In this document: positions 1-11,371 of the stretch, one piece after another
Layout of the letters: each line of letters opens with the position of its first letter
Position numbering within the stretch: position 1 is the first letter of the stretch
Assembly: GCF_018294505.1 (NCBI RefSeq)
Contig: NC_057797.1
Location: 124,997,116-125,061,115 of the forward strand
DNA length: 64,000 nucleotides
Direction: 5' to 3'
Origin: Triticum aestivum
Taxonomy: Eukaryota > Streptophyta > Magnoliopsida > Poales > Poaceae
Notes under the pieces: generated by a model
Told to the model about the DNA's origin: nothing
The model's database searches: none
The model's input: the letters and a program-made list of their open reading frames with translations, nothing else
Translations under genes and position numbers: made by a program

Positions 1-95
1 CCTAAAAGAGTAGAAAAGATGAGGAGTCAGAAATGAGAAGAGGGAGTATTGATCTAGGGCTTTAGCTTAGTGGTCGTGTCCTACAGTCAGCGTGT

Positions 96-107
96 GCTCT
101 GATACCA
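96..107 (-). promoter_or_regulatory. Primer-binding site for tRNA-Met (element F)
   Basis: On the minus strand this reads TGGTATCAGAGC, the standard plant retrotransposon primer-binding site complementary to the 3' end of initiator tRNA-Met. It sits 3 nt from the LTR edge at 111, which fixes the orientation of element F. Confidence 0.85.
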
Positions 108-110
108 TCT

Positions 111-2913
111 TGTAGCGACCAGACCTCAAACAGTCCGATCTCTGCGCATTAGTGTCATCCCTGGATCATTAATGCTAACACGCACAGTACTTGAAGGATT
201 TATAATAGAGTAGCAATCACACACTTATTACATCGAATGTCTCAAAAGAGAACTTATTACAATAAATATGGCTTAAGGCCATCTAATAACGATAACAGTG
301 GAAAGCTTGGAAGATAAGTGAGTCCATCAACTCCAACAGCATCACTGAGTATAGAACCACGACCTAAAGGCACCTTACTCGTCGTCTGAAAAGTCTGCAA
401 CATGAACGTTGCAGCCCGAAAACGGGTCAGCACATGGAATATGCTGGCAATGTAACACATAGAGAGTAATGGAAGAATAAAGCTATACTACATGAATATA
501 GGGCTGGTGGAAAGCTCTATGGTTACAGTTTTGCTTAAAGCCAATTTTTCCCTACTGCAAAGGAATAAATTTTATTTTACTATCATGGTATTTGTTAAAC
601 ATTGAGAGCGTAGACACCCTCTCAATCCCAATTTAGTATCATCATTAAAACCCAACAATATTAATTTAAAGTAACATGATGAGATTCACATGATAATCCA
701 AGTACTAGATACTCAAGACGTCCATAACCGGGAACACGGCTAACCATGATTAGTTTATACACTCTGCAGAGGTTTGCGCACTTTTCCCCACAAGACTCGA
801 TCTCCTCCATTGGGATTCTCGCACTACATGGTGTTTGAGAAACGGATGACCGAGACATAGTCTTTCAGAAGCGCTAGCACCTTACGATCGGGTAGACAGT
901 ACCAACCTACATCCCCTACATCTGCTAGTCTACCACTGTAAGAGTTCGCACGGCTTACTCGACTATGCTAGAGCCCATAGTAGCTTGTGGCTGCACACGG
1001 AAATTTCTAGTATGAATAAATCTCATGATCCCTTTGAGCCTGAATGGCGGTCCATAAAGAAAAATAGGCAATTGCTGGAATACCCAGGTGCCTCAATCCA
1101 CCCAGATGTGTGTTTAAGTTGCCACCTTAAATAAACCATTAATTTATCAATCTCACATCTGTCATGGATACACTCTCCCAATCCATGTCTACTATCATAT
1201 CATGGCATAATAAGCAAACATAGAAGTAACTCCCAAGGGTTGATAATAAAACAGGTAATAAGTTCTACCTCATCTACTTCCCAAAACCCACATATTAATC
1301 AGATCCTAATTGTGCAATTGTTTGAGGATTGATCTAATACGATAAAACTGGGTAGTAAAGAGGTATGATCAAAGTGTTACTTGCCTTGCTGATGATCCGT
1401 GAAACCTAGATATTCAAAGTAACAAGTGGCGCACTCCGGGTACTCTATCGCAAACAAACAAGCATACAATAAGTACTCATCTAATGCATGGGTAAAACTC
1501 AAATAATAAAACTAACCAGAAAATTCAACTTAAGAACTCTGGTTTGCAAAAAGAACCAAATCGAACGAAACAACGAAAGTCAAATGGCAAAAGAAACAAA
1601 CTTCGTTTACTAATCTGCATCTAAGTCAAATTTTACAGATGCAAAAACTTGTTTGAGTTGGTTAAACAGAAAGAGGGTTTCGAGACGAAACTCCAGGCGC
1701 TTGAATCGCCTGATTCCGATAAACGAGCGAAAAGTTATACTAGAACGGAAATTGGATCAGAAATCGCGATCAGAAATAACCGCGGAAAAATCTGAGAAAA
1801 AGAAAAGTTGTCGAACAGATTAACGAACAAACGTTCGTTAACTGAAATTAAACGACGAATTCGTCCGTTAAAATGAACGAACGGGCGAACGCTCGCTAAA
1901 ATAAATAAACCGGAAAATAAAACTGATTTATTTAAAAAAATGAATCTAGGGTTTTTTTAAAAAACCGGATCTGTTTCTTTAGAAAAACCGGGGCGGCGGG
2001 CGGCTACCTCGGCTCGGGCTCCGGCGAGGTCCGGCGGGGTTCTGGTGGCGGTGGGCAGCGTGGGGTTGCGGGACGGCGGCTCTTGGCAGCGGCGCAAGGC
2101 GACGGGGCGGCGGTGGCTTGCGGCGGCGGCGCAAGGCGGCGGGGCGGCGGTGGCTTGCGGCGGCGGGGCAAGGCGGCGGGCCGGCGGCAAGCGGCGGCGC
2201 GGGCGGCGAGGGGCTACGACGGCGGCGACTCGGGGCTCCAGGGGGGCCCCGGGGTGGTATTTAAAGGGGGAAGAGGCGGCGGCGGCTCCGACTTGGTGAG
2301 GGGGTCGGGCGGCGGTGGCGGCTCGGACTCTCCCGGGTCCGGCGGTGGCACGGGACGGGGAGGCGGTGGCACGGGTGGGCCGGCCTGGCTCGGCTGGGCT
2401 TCGGCCCAGTCGGGCGCGTGGGAGGTTTTTTTTTAAACAATTCCGCCGAAACTAAGAAAAATCCTGGAAAATAAAATAAAAATCTAAAAATGCCAAAAAA
2501 ATTCACCGTCTAAATAAAATATTTAGAACAGGATGAACATTTTCTTGGCCCTAAAATACAGATTTGAAAACATGCAATTTTTCCTAACTCAAATAAAATA
2601 GCGAGAAAACTCCAAAATAAAATCTTACTTGATTTTTTATTAAACCTTCAATATTTCTTTATTTTGGGAAAGTCGTTTTATTCCCTCTCTCATATTTCTA
2701 TTCTACAAATAACTGAAGATAGAATAGATAAAATCAATGATCCTATTTTCAAAATTTGAGAAAAACCCAAATATGAAAATAATAAAATCCCCAACTCTCT
2801 CCGTGGTCCTTGAGTTGCGTAGAATTTCTGGATCAGGCCAAAAGCAAATAAAATATGATATGCAGTGATGACCTAATGTATAACATTCCAAATTAAAAAT
2901 TTGGGATGTTACA
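111..2913 (-). repeat. 5' LTR of element F, 2.8 kb, with GC-rich block
   Basis: The minus-strand start is TGTAACATCCC and the end is GGTCGCTACA. The LTR is AT-rich apart from a 1985-2430 block of CGG/GGC-type repeats that generates long spurious reading frames on both strands. A TATA-like TTTAAATA on the minus strand at about 2256-2263, just inside the GC-rich block, is a plausible promoter. That would give a U3 of about 650 bp and a very long R-U5. Nothing in the LTR looks protein-coding. Confidence 0.8.
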
Positions 2914-4534
2914 AGAGCGGTACGGTAATCCTATTCTGGAGGTCATGTTACTTGACCAAGGCGAACCTACGAACTATGAAGAAGCGATGGTGAGCCCAGA
3001 TTACGCAAAATGGCTTGAAGCCATGAAATCTGAGATGGGATCCACGTACGAGAACAAAGTGTTGACTTAGGTTGACTTGCCCAATGATCGGCAAGCCATA
3101 GAAAATAAATGGATCTTCAAGAAGACTGACGCTGACGGTAATGTTAGTGTCTACAAAGCTCGACTTGTTGCGAAAGGTTTTCGACAAGTTCAAGGGGTTG
3201 ACTACGATGAGACTTTCTCACCCGTAGCGATGCTCAAGTCTGTCCAAATCATGTTAGCAATTGCCGCATTTTATGATTATGAAATTTGGCAAATGGATGT
3301 CAAAACTGCATTCCTGAATGGATTTCTGGAAGAAGAGTTGTATATGATGCAACCAGAAGGTTTTGTCGATCCAAAGGGAGCTAACAAAGTGTGCAAGCTC
3401 CAGCGATCCATTTATGGACTGGTGCAAGCCTCTTGGAGTTGGAATAAACGTTTTGATAGTGTGATCAAAGCATATGGTTTTATACAAACTTTTGGAGAAG
3501 CCTATATTTACAAGAAAGTGAGTAGGAGCTCTGTAGCATTTCTAATATTATATGTGGATGACATATTGTTGATTGGAAATGATATAGAATTTCTGGATAG
3601 CATAAAAGGATACTTGAATAAGAGTTTTTCAATGAAAGACATCGGTGGAGCTGCTTACATATTGGGCATCAAGATCTATAGAGATAGATCAAGAAGCTTA
3701 ATTGGACTTCCACAAAGCACATACCTTGACAAAGTTTTGAAAAAGTTCAAAATGGATCAAGCAAAGAAAGGGTTCTTTCCTGTGTTACAAGGTGTGAAGT
3801 TGAGTCAGACTCAATGCCCAACCACTGCAGAAGATAGAGAGAAAATGAAAAGTGTTCCCCATACTTCAGCCATAGGCTATATCATGTATGCAATGTTGTG
3901 TACCAGACCTGATGTGTGCCTTGCTATTAGTTTAGCAGAGAGGTACCAAAGTAATCCAGGAGTGGATCACTCGACAGCGGTCAAGAACATCCTGAAGTAC
4001 CTAAAGAGGACTAAGGATATGTTTCTCGTTTATGGAGGTGACAAAGAGCTCGTCGTAAATGGTTACGTCGATGCAAGCTTTGACACTGATCCGGACGATT
4101 ATAGATCGCAAATCGGATACGTGTTTATATTGAACGGTGGAGCTGTCAGTTGGTGCAGTTCTAAACAAAGCGTCATGGAGGGATCCACGTGTGAAGCAGA
4201 GTACATAGCTGCTTCGGAAGCAGCAAATGAAGGAGTCTGGATGAAGGAGTTCATATCCGATCTAGGTGTCATACCTAGTTCATCGGGTCCAATGAAAATC
4301 TTTTGTGACAATACCGGTGCAATTGCCTTGGCAAAGGAATACAGATTTCACAAGAGAACCAAGCACATAAACAGACGCTTCAATTCCATCCGGGATCAAG
4401 TCCAGGTGGGAGACATAGAGATTTGCAAGATACATACGGATCTGAATGTTGCAGCCCCGTTGACTAAGCCTCTTCCACGAGCAAAACATGATCAGCACCA
4501 AGACTCCATGGGTGTTAGAATCATTACTATGTAA
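2914..4534 (+). pseudogene. Copia pol fragment: reverse transcriptase and RNase H
   Basis: The fragment begins in the linker before RT and runs to the normal pol stop at 4532-4534. An in-frame TAG at 3068-3070 replaces a Leu codon of the intact copy and one Lys codon is lost just after it; downstream the frame is open for 485 codons from 3077. RT motifs visible are KARLVAKGF, DYDETFSPVA, MDVKTAFLNG and the catalytic YVDDILL. RNase H motifs include GYVDASF, EAEYIAA and HKRTKHI. Near the C-terminus the conserved NVADPLTK has become NVAAPLTK. RT copies RNA into cDNA and RNase H removes the RNA strand inside the virus-like particle. The stop and the insertion of element F upstream make this copy dead. 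Confidence 0.88.
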
Positions 4535-4567
4535 TCTAGATTACTGACTCTAGTGCAAGTGGGAGAC

Positions 4568-6306
4568 TGAAGGAAATATGCCCTAGAGGCAATAATAAAG
4601 TTATTATTTATTTCCTCATACCATGATAAATGTTTATTATTCATGCTAGAATTTTATTAACCGGAAACATAATACATGTGTGAATACATAGACAAACATA
4701 GTGTCACTAGTATGCCTCTACTTGACTAGCTCGTTGATCAAAGATGGTTGAGTTTCCTAGCCATAGACATGAGTTGTCATTTGATTAACGGGATCACATC
4801 ATTAGGAGAATGATATGATTGACTTGACCCATTTCGTTAGCTTGGCACTTGATCGTTTAGTTTACTGCTATTGCTTTCTCCATGACTTATACATGTTCCT
4901 ATGACTATGAGATTATGCGACTCCCGAATACCAGAAGAACACTTTGTGTGCTACCAAACGTCACAACGTAACTGGGTGATTATAAAGGTGTTCTACAGGT
5001 GTCTCCGATGGTGTTTGTTGAGTTGGCATAGATCAAGAATAGGATTTGTCACTCCGATTGTCGGAGAGGTATCTCTGGGCCCTCTCGTTAATGCACATCA
5101 CTATAAGCCTTGCAAGCAATGTGACTAATGAGTTAGTTACGGGATGATGCACTACAGAACGAGTAAAGAGACTTGCCGGTAACGATATTGAGCTAGGTAT
5201 TAAGATACCGATGATCGAATCTCGGGAAAGTAACTTACCGATGACAAAGGGAACAACGTATATTGTTATGCGGTTTCCGATAAAGATCTTCGTAGAATAT
5301 GTAGGAACCAATATGAGCATCCAGGTTCCGCTATTGGTTATTGACCGGAGACGTGTCTCGGTCATGTCTACATAGTTCTCAAACCCGTAGGGTCCTCACG
5401 CTTAAAGTTCTGTGACAATCGGTATTATGAGTTTTTGTGTTTTGATGTACCGAAGGTAGTTAGGAGTCTCGGATATGAACACGGACATGACGAGGAGTCT
5501 CGAAACGGTCGAGACGTAAAGATTGATATATTGGACGACTATTTTCGGACACCGGAAGTGTTTCAGGAGGTTTCGGGCATATACCAGAGTACCGGGGAGC
5601 TAGCGGAACCCCCGTGGGAGTATATTAGGCCTAATGGGCCCTAGTGGGAGAAGAGGAGGGGCGGCCAAGGGCAGCCGCGTGCCCCCTCCCCCTCTAGTCT
5701 GAATTGGACAAGGAGGGGGCGGCGCCCCCCTTTTCCTTCTCTTCCTCTCTCTCTCCCTTCCTTCCCTTCTCCTACTCCTACTAGGAAAGGAGGAGTCCTA
5801 CTACCGGTGGGAGTAGGACTCCCCCATTGGCGCGCCCTCCTCCTTGGCCGGCCGCCTCCCCCCTAACTCCTTTATATACGGGAAAGGGGCACCCCATGGA
5901 CACAACAATTGATCATTGATCTCTTAGCCGTGTGCGGTGCCCCCCTCCACCATAATCTACCTCGGTCATATCGTAGCGGTGCCTAGGCAATGCCCTACGT
6001 CGGTAGCATCATCATCACTGTCACCACACCATCGGGCTGACGAAGCTCTTCCCGGAAGCTCTACTGGATCGCGAGCTCACGGAACATCACCGAGATGAAC
6101 GTGTGCTGAACGCGGAGGTGCCGTACGTTCGGTGTTGAGGATCGGCCGATCGTGAATACGTACGACTACATTAATCGTGTTGTTATAACGTTTCCGCTTA
6201 CGGTCTACGAGGGTACGTAGACAACACTCTCCCCTCTCGTGGCTATGCATCACCATGATCTTGCGTGTGCGTAGGAATTTTTTTTAAATTACCACGTTCC
6301 CCAATA
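4568..6306 (+). repeat. 3' LTR of Angela-type element 1 (1739 bp)
   Basis: It starts TGAAGGAAATATGCCC right after the purine-rich AAGTGGGAGAC tract (4557-4567), the plus-strand primer. It ends CCCCAATA, a decayed form of the CCCAACA end seen in the intact copy. A TATA box (TTTATATACGG) lies near 5871. It is clearly diverged from the LTRs of the intact Angela at 49597-58333, so this is an older insertion. Confidence 0.88.
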
Positions 6307-7335
6307 GTTTCATACTTTTAATGTTCTCAAACTTTCTCAATCTTCACGCAATACATGAGGGTGATCCATGGACATATCACTATAGGTGGAATAGAATGGT
6401 GGCTGTGGAGAAGACAAAAGGGAGAAGACATTCTCGCATCAACTAGGCGTATCAACGGGCTATGGAGATGGCCATCAATATATATTAATGTGAGTGAGTA
6501 GGGATTGCCATGCAACGGATGCACTAGAGCTATAAGTGTATGAAAGCTCAACAAAAGAAACTAAGTGGGTGTGCATCCAACTCGCTTGCTCACGAAGACC
6601 TAGGGCAATTTAAGGAAGCCCATCATTGGAATATACAAGCCAAGTTCCATAATGTAAAATTCCCATTAGTATATGAAATTGAAAACATAAGAGACTCTCT
6701 ATCATGAAGATCATGGTGCTACTTTGAAGCACAAGTGTGGGAAAAGGATAGTAACATTGTCCCTTCTCTCTTTTTCTCTCATTTTTTGGGCCTTTTCTCT
6801 TTTTTATGGCCTCTTTTTTTCTTCTTCTTTTTTCTTTTTCGTCCAGAGTCTCATCCCGACTTGTGGGGGGATCATAGTCTCCATCATCCTTTCATCACTT
6901 GGGCAATCCTCTAATTATGATGATCATCACACTTTTATTTACTTACAACTCGATACTTAGAACAAGATATGACTCTATGTGAATGCCTTCGGCGGTGTAC
7001 CGGGATGTGCAATGAATCAAGAGTGACATGTATGAAAGAATTATGAATGGTGGCTTTGCCACAAATACGATGTCAACTACATGATCATGCAAAGCAATAT
7101 GACAATGATGAAGCGTGTCATAACAAATGGAACGGTGGAAAGTTGCATGGCAATATGTCTTGAAATGGCTATGGAAATGCCATATTAGGTAGGTATGGTG
7201 GCTATTTTGATTAAGGTATATGGTGGGTGTATGGTACCGTCGAATGTTGCGCGGTACTAGAGAGGCTAGCAATGGTTGAAGGGTGAGAGTGCGTATAATC
7301 CATGGACTCAACATTAGTCATAACAACTCACATAC
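6307..7335 (-). mobile_element. Sabrina-like gypsy internal fragment (minus strand)
   Basis: The reverse complement of 6307-6660 matches 13141-13500, and a longer stretch (about 6700-7110) matches 38425-38900. All of these belong to the non-coding 3' internal region shared by the TGATACGTCTCC families. It is interrupted on the left by the Angela element and on the right by NG copy 1. No coding domain is seen. A T-rich polypyrimidine run at 6770-6840 corresponds to the GAAA-type run at 38700-38790. The family name is from memory. Confidence 0.7.
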
Positions 7336-8284
7336 TGTCGGCGTTCTAGGAATGGGGGTCCCCAAACTTGCCTGCCTGCGGCGTGGCTCAAAAGGGGGCC
7401 CAGCGCGGCCCATCTTCACCAACACAAACCCAAGACCCTCGCGAGGGGCCAAGCCTCACGGGGCGGACGACGCGGAGCTTCCTCAGGCACGGCCTCGTCA
7501 GGCTGGCTCACGAGGAGGCGGAGAGATCAAGGCGGGGTACCTCACGAGGTGCCCATGACGCAAGCCATGACGACCAAGGGCGTCAGGCGGGTGCCAGCCC
7601 GCGCAGTGTCCTCCTTCCCTCTTTGGTGCAAGGGGGGCAAGCGTAGCCGCAGAGTACCGTGGCATCAGGAAAAGGTTGCCATTTCAGTGCAACGAGACCA
7701 AGACCAGGAGGACTACGAGATGGAGGTCACCGTGGAGCCCAAGACGGCGTCATCACCAGAGCTTTGCGCAGGCGAAGACTACTTTTGTCAGGATAGCTGG
7801 TACTAGCTGTCCCCCTTTAAATTAGCCCGCCATTGTTGGCTCCCTTCCCGCTCGATATTTGGGAAGAGGACTAGGGCCTATAAATAGGATCAGCCACCCG
7901 CAAGATACACGGACGGACACACAGAGAAAGAGAGGGGGCCGAGTGTTTGGAAGGATGGAGAAGATCAGAGAGAGAGAGAGAAAGGCGACTGAGCTCCTCC
8001 CAGCAGTTCATCGCCCCAGCTAAGAACAGACCCTCGCGAGGCTGTTCTTCCTTGTATTGTTCATCATCATCAGCCCAAGAGGCAATCCACCACGCCACAC
8101 ACTGGAGTAGGGTATTACACCACAACGGTGGCCCGAACCAGTATAAACCCTGTGTCTCTTGTGTTGTTCTTTCCTTAGTTTAGATCCTAGCAAGGCGGAG
8201 GGGTGCAGGTAGGTAGGAGACGAAATCTCCGCGCGCACCCCAGTGTTCGAACCTCAAGGGTCTGGCGGAACCCGAAATCCGACA
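7336..8284 (+). repeat. 5' LTR of NG copy 1 (949 bp)
   Basis: It begins TGTCGGCGTTCT and ends AATCCGACA, so the LTR has short inverted termini TGTCGG/CCGACA. It has the same length as the 5' LTR of NG copy 2 (949 bp). A TATA box, CTATAAATAGG, lies at about 7877-7887, and repeated CCTCGCGAGG palindromes occur upstream. After the LTR comes TTTGGCACGCCAGGTAGGGG, conserved in both copies and presumably the primer-binding region; I cannot name the tRNA. Confidence 0.88.
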
Positions 8285-8355
8285 TTTGGCACGCCAGGTA
8301 GGGGTGCGCCGGGATTCGTCTTCCACCACCCCGTTGTCCTCCGACCATCACGCCC

Positions 8356-11300
8356 ATGTCTGACGCTCCTCGGGCCCACGCCGAGCGGCGGTCCGCGCTC
8401 ACTTCCCGCGTCGCCCAGACGGCCCCTGTCGGCGGACGCCCTCGCCGTTGACTGACACCTGCCGTCAATGCCGCCACCGGCCCGGCGAGGGACGAGCGGC
8501 AAGCATCGTCCCAGCATCCGTCCGTGCGGCAAGACGGCCGCACCGCAACTCCCTCGATCACCCCAGCTGGCTCTTCGTCCTGCGCGCTCCGCGTGCCCAT
8601 GGAGGCTTGAGCTGCACTCATCGCGGCGAACGAGCTCCTGCGCTACCGCCCTGTCGACGACGTCTACGAAGAATGGCTCGACCGCGTCGCCGAGCTCGTC
8701 CGCGCCGCAGGGGGCTCTCCTGCGCCGTTCGTTCTGCTGCACCGCACCCCGCACCCCACGTGCAATGAAGCTCCGGCGGCGCCCCGACTGCCTCCTCCTC
8801 AGGAAGGCGCCATTGATCCAAGGCGCGTGGCCCCTGGGCGGAACCCGCTCCATCAGGCGCCAGCGCTGCAAGAGCAGAGCTGTCAAGAAGTCCCTCGCCC
8901 GCAAGAAGCTGCTCGAGCACTCCCTGCTCCAGCACGTCACGACCATGCTCATGCTCCCGCGCGTCAAGACCCCGCGCTGCTCCCAGCTGCAGCGCGTGGG
9001 GATATGCAAGACCAAGCTCCCCGGCATCCAAGACCTCCCGTGGCCACGGCAGGCTGAGTTCAAGCCAGACTTGCCTCCTCGCTACGACGGCACGGCTGAC
9101 CCTGCGGAGTTTCTCCAGCTCTATGAGCTGGGCATCGAAGCTGCCAACAGAGACGAGAAGGTCATGGCGAACTAGTTCCCCATGGCACTCAAGGACGGGG
9201 CCTGCACCTGGCTCCTGAACCTGGCTCCAGGCACAATCTCCTCCTGGGACGAGATGCGCACCCGCTTCATCGCCAACTTCCAAGGCACTCGCGACCGGCC
9301 ACCCGCCGTAAGCGACATGCGCCGCATCAAGCAACAGCCCGGGGAGACCCTACAGAAGTACATCCAGCACTTCAACAACACGCGCCTCAAGATTCCCAAG
9401 GTGACCGAGGAGGCCATCATCTCGACCTTCTCTGACGGCGTGCGCGACGTCAAGATGAAGGAGGAGCTGGCGATGCATGAAGACCTGTGAACTTCCTTGG
9501 AGTTGTTCAACCTGGCAACCAAGTGCGCCAGGGCCGAGGAAGGGCGTCTCTCCCTCCTCGAGCTGCCTGCTGCGGACCCCGAAGAGAAGAATCCCAAGGC
9601 CAAGGATGTGAAGCACAAGGGGGCTGCCATGCTCGCGGCAGAACCAGACACCAAGCAAGGCAGAGATCAGCCAGAACCTTCCAAGGGCGGCCGGTACTCT
9701 GTGTACCACGACCTCCACACCCACAACACCAACAAATGTCAAGAGCTTCGAGCCGTGCGAGAAGGAAGGATCGGCCGTCGCCCTGACCGCGGTGACCGGG
9801 GCTACGGCCGAGGAGGAGGAAGGAACGCAGCACGCTGGGAAGACCGTAGCCCACGCCAAGGGTGGCGCGACCAACCTCGCGAGGATCGCTGGCAAGACCC
9901 GCCTCGCGAGGGAGGCTAGAGAGATCAGCCTCGCGAGGGGGACTGGAGGGATCAGCCTCGCGAGGATCGCCCGCAAGGCAACGCAGGCCTCCCACCGCTG
10001 TCGCCGCAGCCAAGAAGAAACGAAGACCGCCACTAGGACGAGGGGGCTGGGGGCTTCCAGGAGCCGTGCGCGATCGCCTGCATCTTGGGCGGGGCGCAAG
10101 CCCCAGCCTCTCAGCGCATCTTCAAGCAGTTCACCCGCAAAGTGAACGCAGTCCTCCCCAGGCTCGAAGCCACGCGCCCTCTCAGGTGGTCGGCGTGCGC
10201 CATCACGTCCAGCTCAGTAGATCAGCTCAAGTGTGCGGCTACAGCCGGAGTCCTCCCGATGCTTTGTTCCCCAATCATCAGCAACGTGGTGGTCACCAAG
10301 ACCCTCATCGATGGCGGGGCAAGGCTCAACATCCTGTCCGTGGAAACATTCAACAACCTCCAAGTGCCCTACAGCCAGCTTCAGCCAACCAAGCCTTTCT
10401 CCGGTATCACCGACGGCTCCACGGTCCCGATTGGGCAGGTCCGCCTCCCTGTCACCTTCGGGGCACGTGACAACTACCGCACCGAGCTCATCGACTTCGA
10501 CGTCGCTCACATTCGCCTGCCGTACAACGCCATCCTTGGGTACCCAGCACTGGCCAAGTTCATGGCCGTAACTCACCACGGCTACAACGTCCTCAAGATG
10601 CCAGGAAGTGGCGGAGTCATCACGGTGCCCTGTGAAGAGAAGGACGCGGTGTGTTCCCTAGAACGAGCCTTTCAGGCCGCGTCACTGGAAGACCCAGATC
10701 GTGGAAGCAGGAGGCCTCCCGAGACCGCCCCTAAGAAGAAGAAGACATCGTCCGGCCCGACCACTCAGGAGACAGGCCCCTCTGGGCCCGCGCTTACCCA
10801 GGGGGAGCCTCCTTCCATCGCATAGGAAAGCGCGCCCAGCGCCCTCCTCAGGCAGGGCTCGAGGGCTCCCCCCTGGAGGGCCACCGACCTAGCTAGGGTC
10901 ACGAGGGAGGCGCTTGCGCACCACATGGAGGCGTGTTTCGAAGCACGTTTCCCTCAAGAAGGAGCAAGGCAAGGAGATCCAGACCCTCAGGAGTTCGTCA
11001 GTAAGGCCATTCAGGAGCTACAGGAGCCAAGGGTCATGAAAGGCGGCCGCCGCCTACCAGCAATGGCCCCCCATCCAGGCGAGGATGGTGGGCTGCGCGT
11101 CTGCATCGACATACCAGGTCTCAACTGAGTCGCCTCTCTGGAGCGCCTCTGGCCCTCGCGAGTGGGGCGCTGCGGAGGCCCACCCCACAGCTACGTTCGC
11201 ATGCCTTACGGCCTGCCGAGTGCGGCTGACGCGTACCAGCGCCTCATGAGGGGCATCACGGAGGCACGAGAGGCCAGGCATCCCGCTGCCCTGGCAGGGA

Positions 11301-11371
11301 TGGAGATGGCCCGCGAGGAGCCGCCAGCGCCTCCGGAGCCTCCCGAGGCCCCTGGGCCTGGGGGCTCGTGA
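8356..11371 (+). pseudogene. NG copy 1 gag-protease polyprotein with RT remnant
   Basis: The likely start is ATG 8356 (MSDAPRAHAERR), aligned with the start in copy 2; a frameshift before about 8470 moves the reading into the frame used to the end. From 8468 to 11371 a single frame encodes the Ty3-gypsy gag core (PDLPPRYDG, FLQLYELG, WLLNLAPGTISSWDEM), a Cys/His motif region (HDLHTHNTNKC), an Arg-rich repeat tail, a retropepsin-like protease domain (TLIDGGARLNILS; copy 2 has LIDSGAGLNVLS) and two RT splinters (LRVCIDIPGLN, then YVRMPYGLPSAADAYQRLM). It ends in a Pro-rich tail with a stop at 11369-11371. Six in-frame stops interrupt it, at 9173, 9488, 9917, 10034, 10823 and 11126. The RT catalytic region, RNase H and integrase are absent. 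Both copies share this shortened pol, so the family probably depended on enzymes supplied in trans. Confidence 0.85.

Larger units (their letters stand above)
1..2913 (-). mobile_element. LTR retrotransposon F: 5' LTR and start of leader (minus strand)
   Basis: The stretch 111-2913 starts TGTAGC and ends GTTACA on the plus strand, so on the minus strand it is a TG...CA bounded LTR of 2803 bp. Directly beyond its minus-strand end, a primer-binding site matching initiator tRNA-Met lies at 96-107. The LTR is therefore the 5' LTR of a minus-strand element whose body continues left of base 1. The right edge falls exactly where the Angela pol sequence of the next feature begins in mid-codon, so F inserted into that copia element. 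The predicted 5-bp target duplication is AGAGC (2914-2918); its partner lies outside the window. The long LTR with a tRNA-Met primer fits a Ty3-gypsy element, but no coding domain is visible to prove the superfamily. Confidence 0.82.
2914..6306 (+). mobile_element. Angela-type Ty1-copia element, 3' portion
   Basis: This contains the RT-RNase H end of pol, a polypurine tract and a full 3' LTR. The internal part matches the intact Angela copy at 54940-56587 almost base for base. Its 5' half is missing here because element F inserted at 2913/2914; the rest should lie beyond F to the left of the window. The right edge (6306) abuts Sabrina-like sequence, so this copia element is itself inserted in that gypsy element. 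Confidence 0.85.

Noticed and set aside
1957..2506. Long GC-rich open frames on both strands (Gly/Arg/Ala-rich)
   Set aside because: They lie in the GGC-repeat block of the element F LTR; composition alone keeps several frames open and none resembles a protein family.
5033..5365. 110-residue minus-strand frame
   Set aside because: It is antisense within the Angela LTR, and similar frames recur at the same place in the other LTR copies (21255-21482, 50128-50397); this is LTR shadow.
8254..9334. Minus-strand frames of 238-269 residues over NG gag
   Set aside because: Antisense shadows of the GC-rich gag region; not conserved as protein between the two NG copies.
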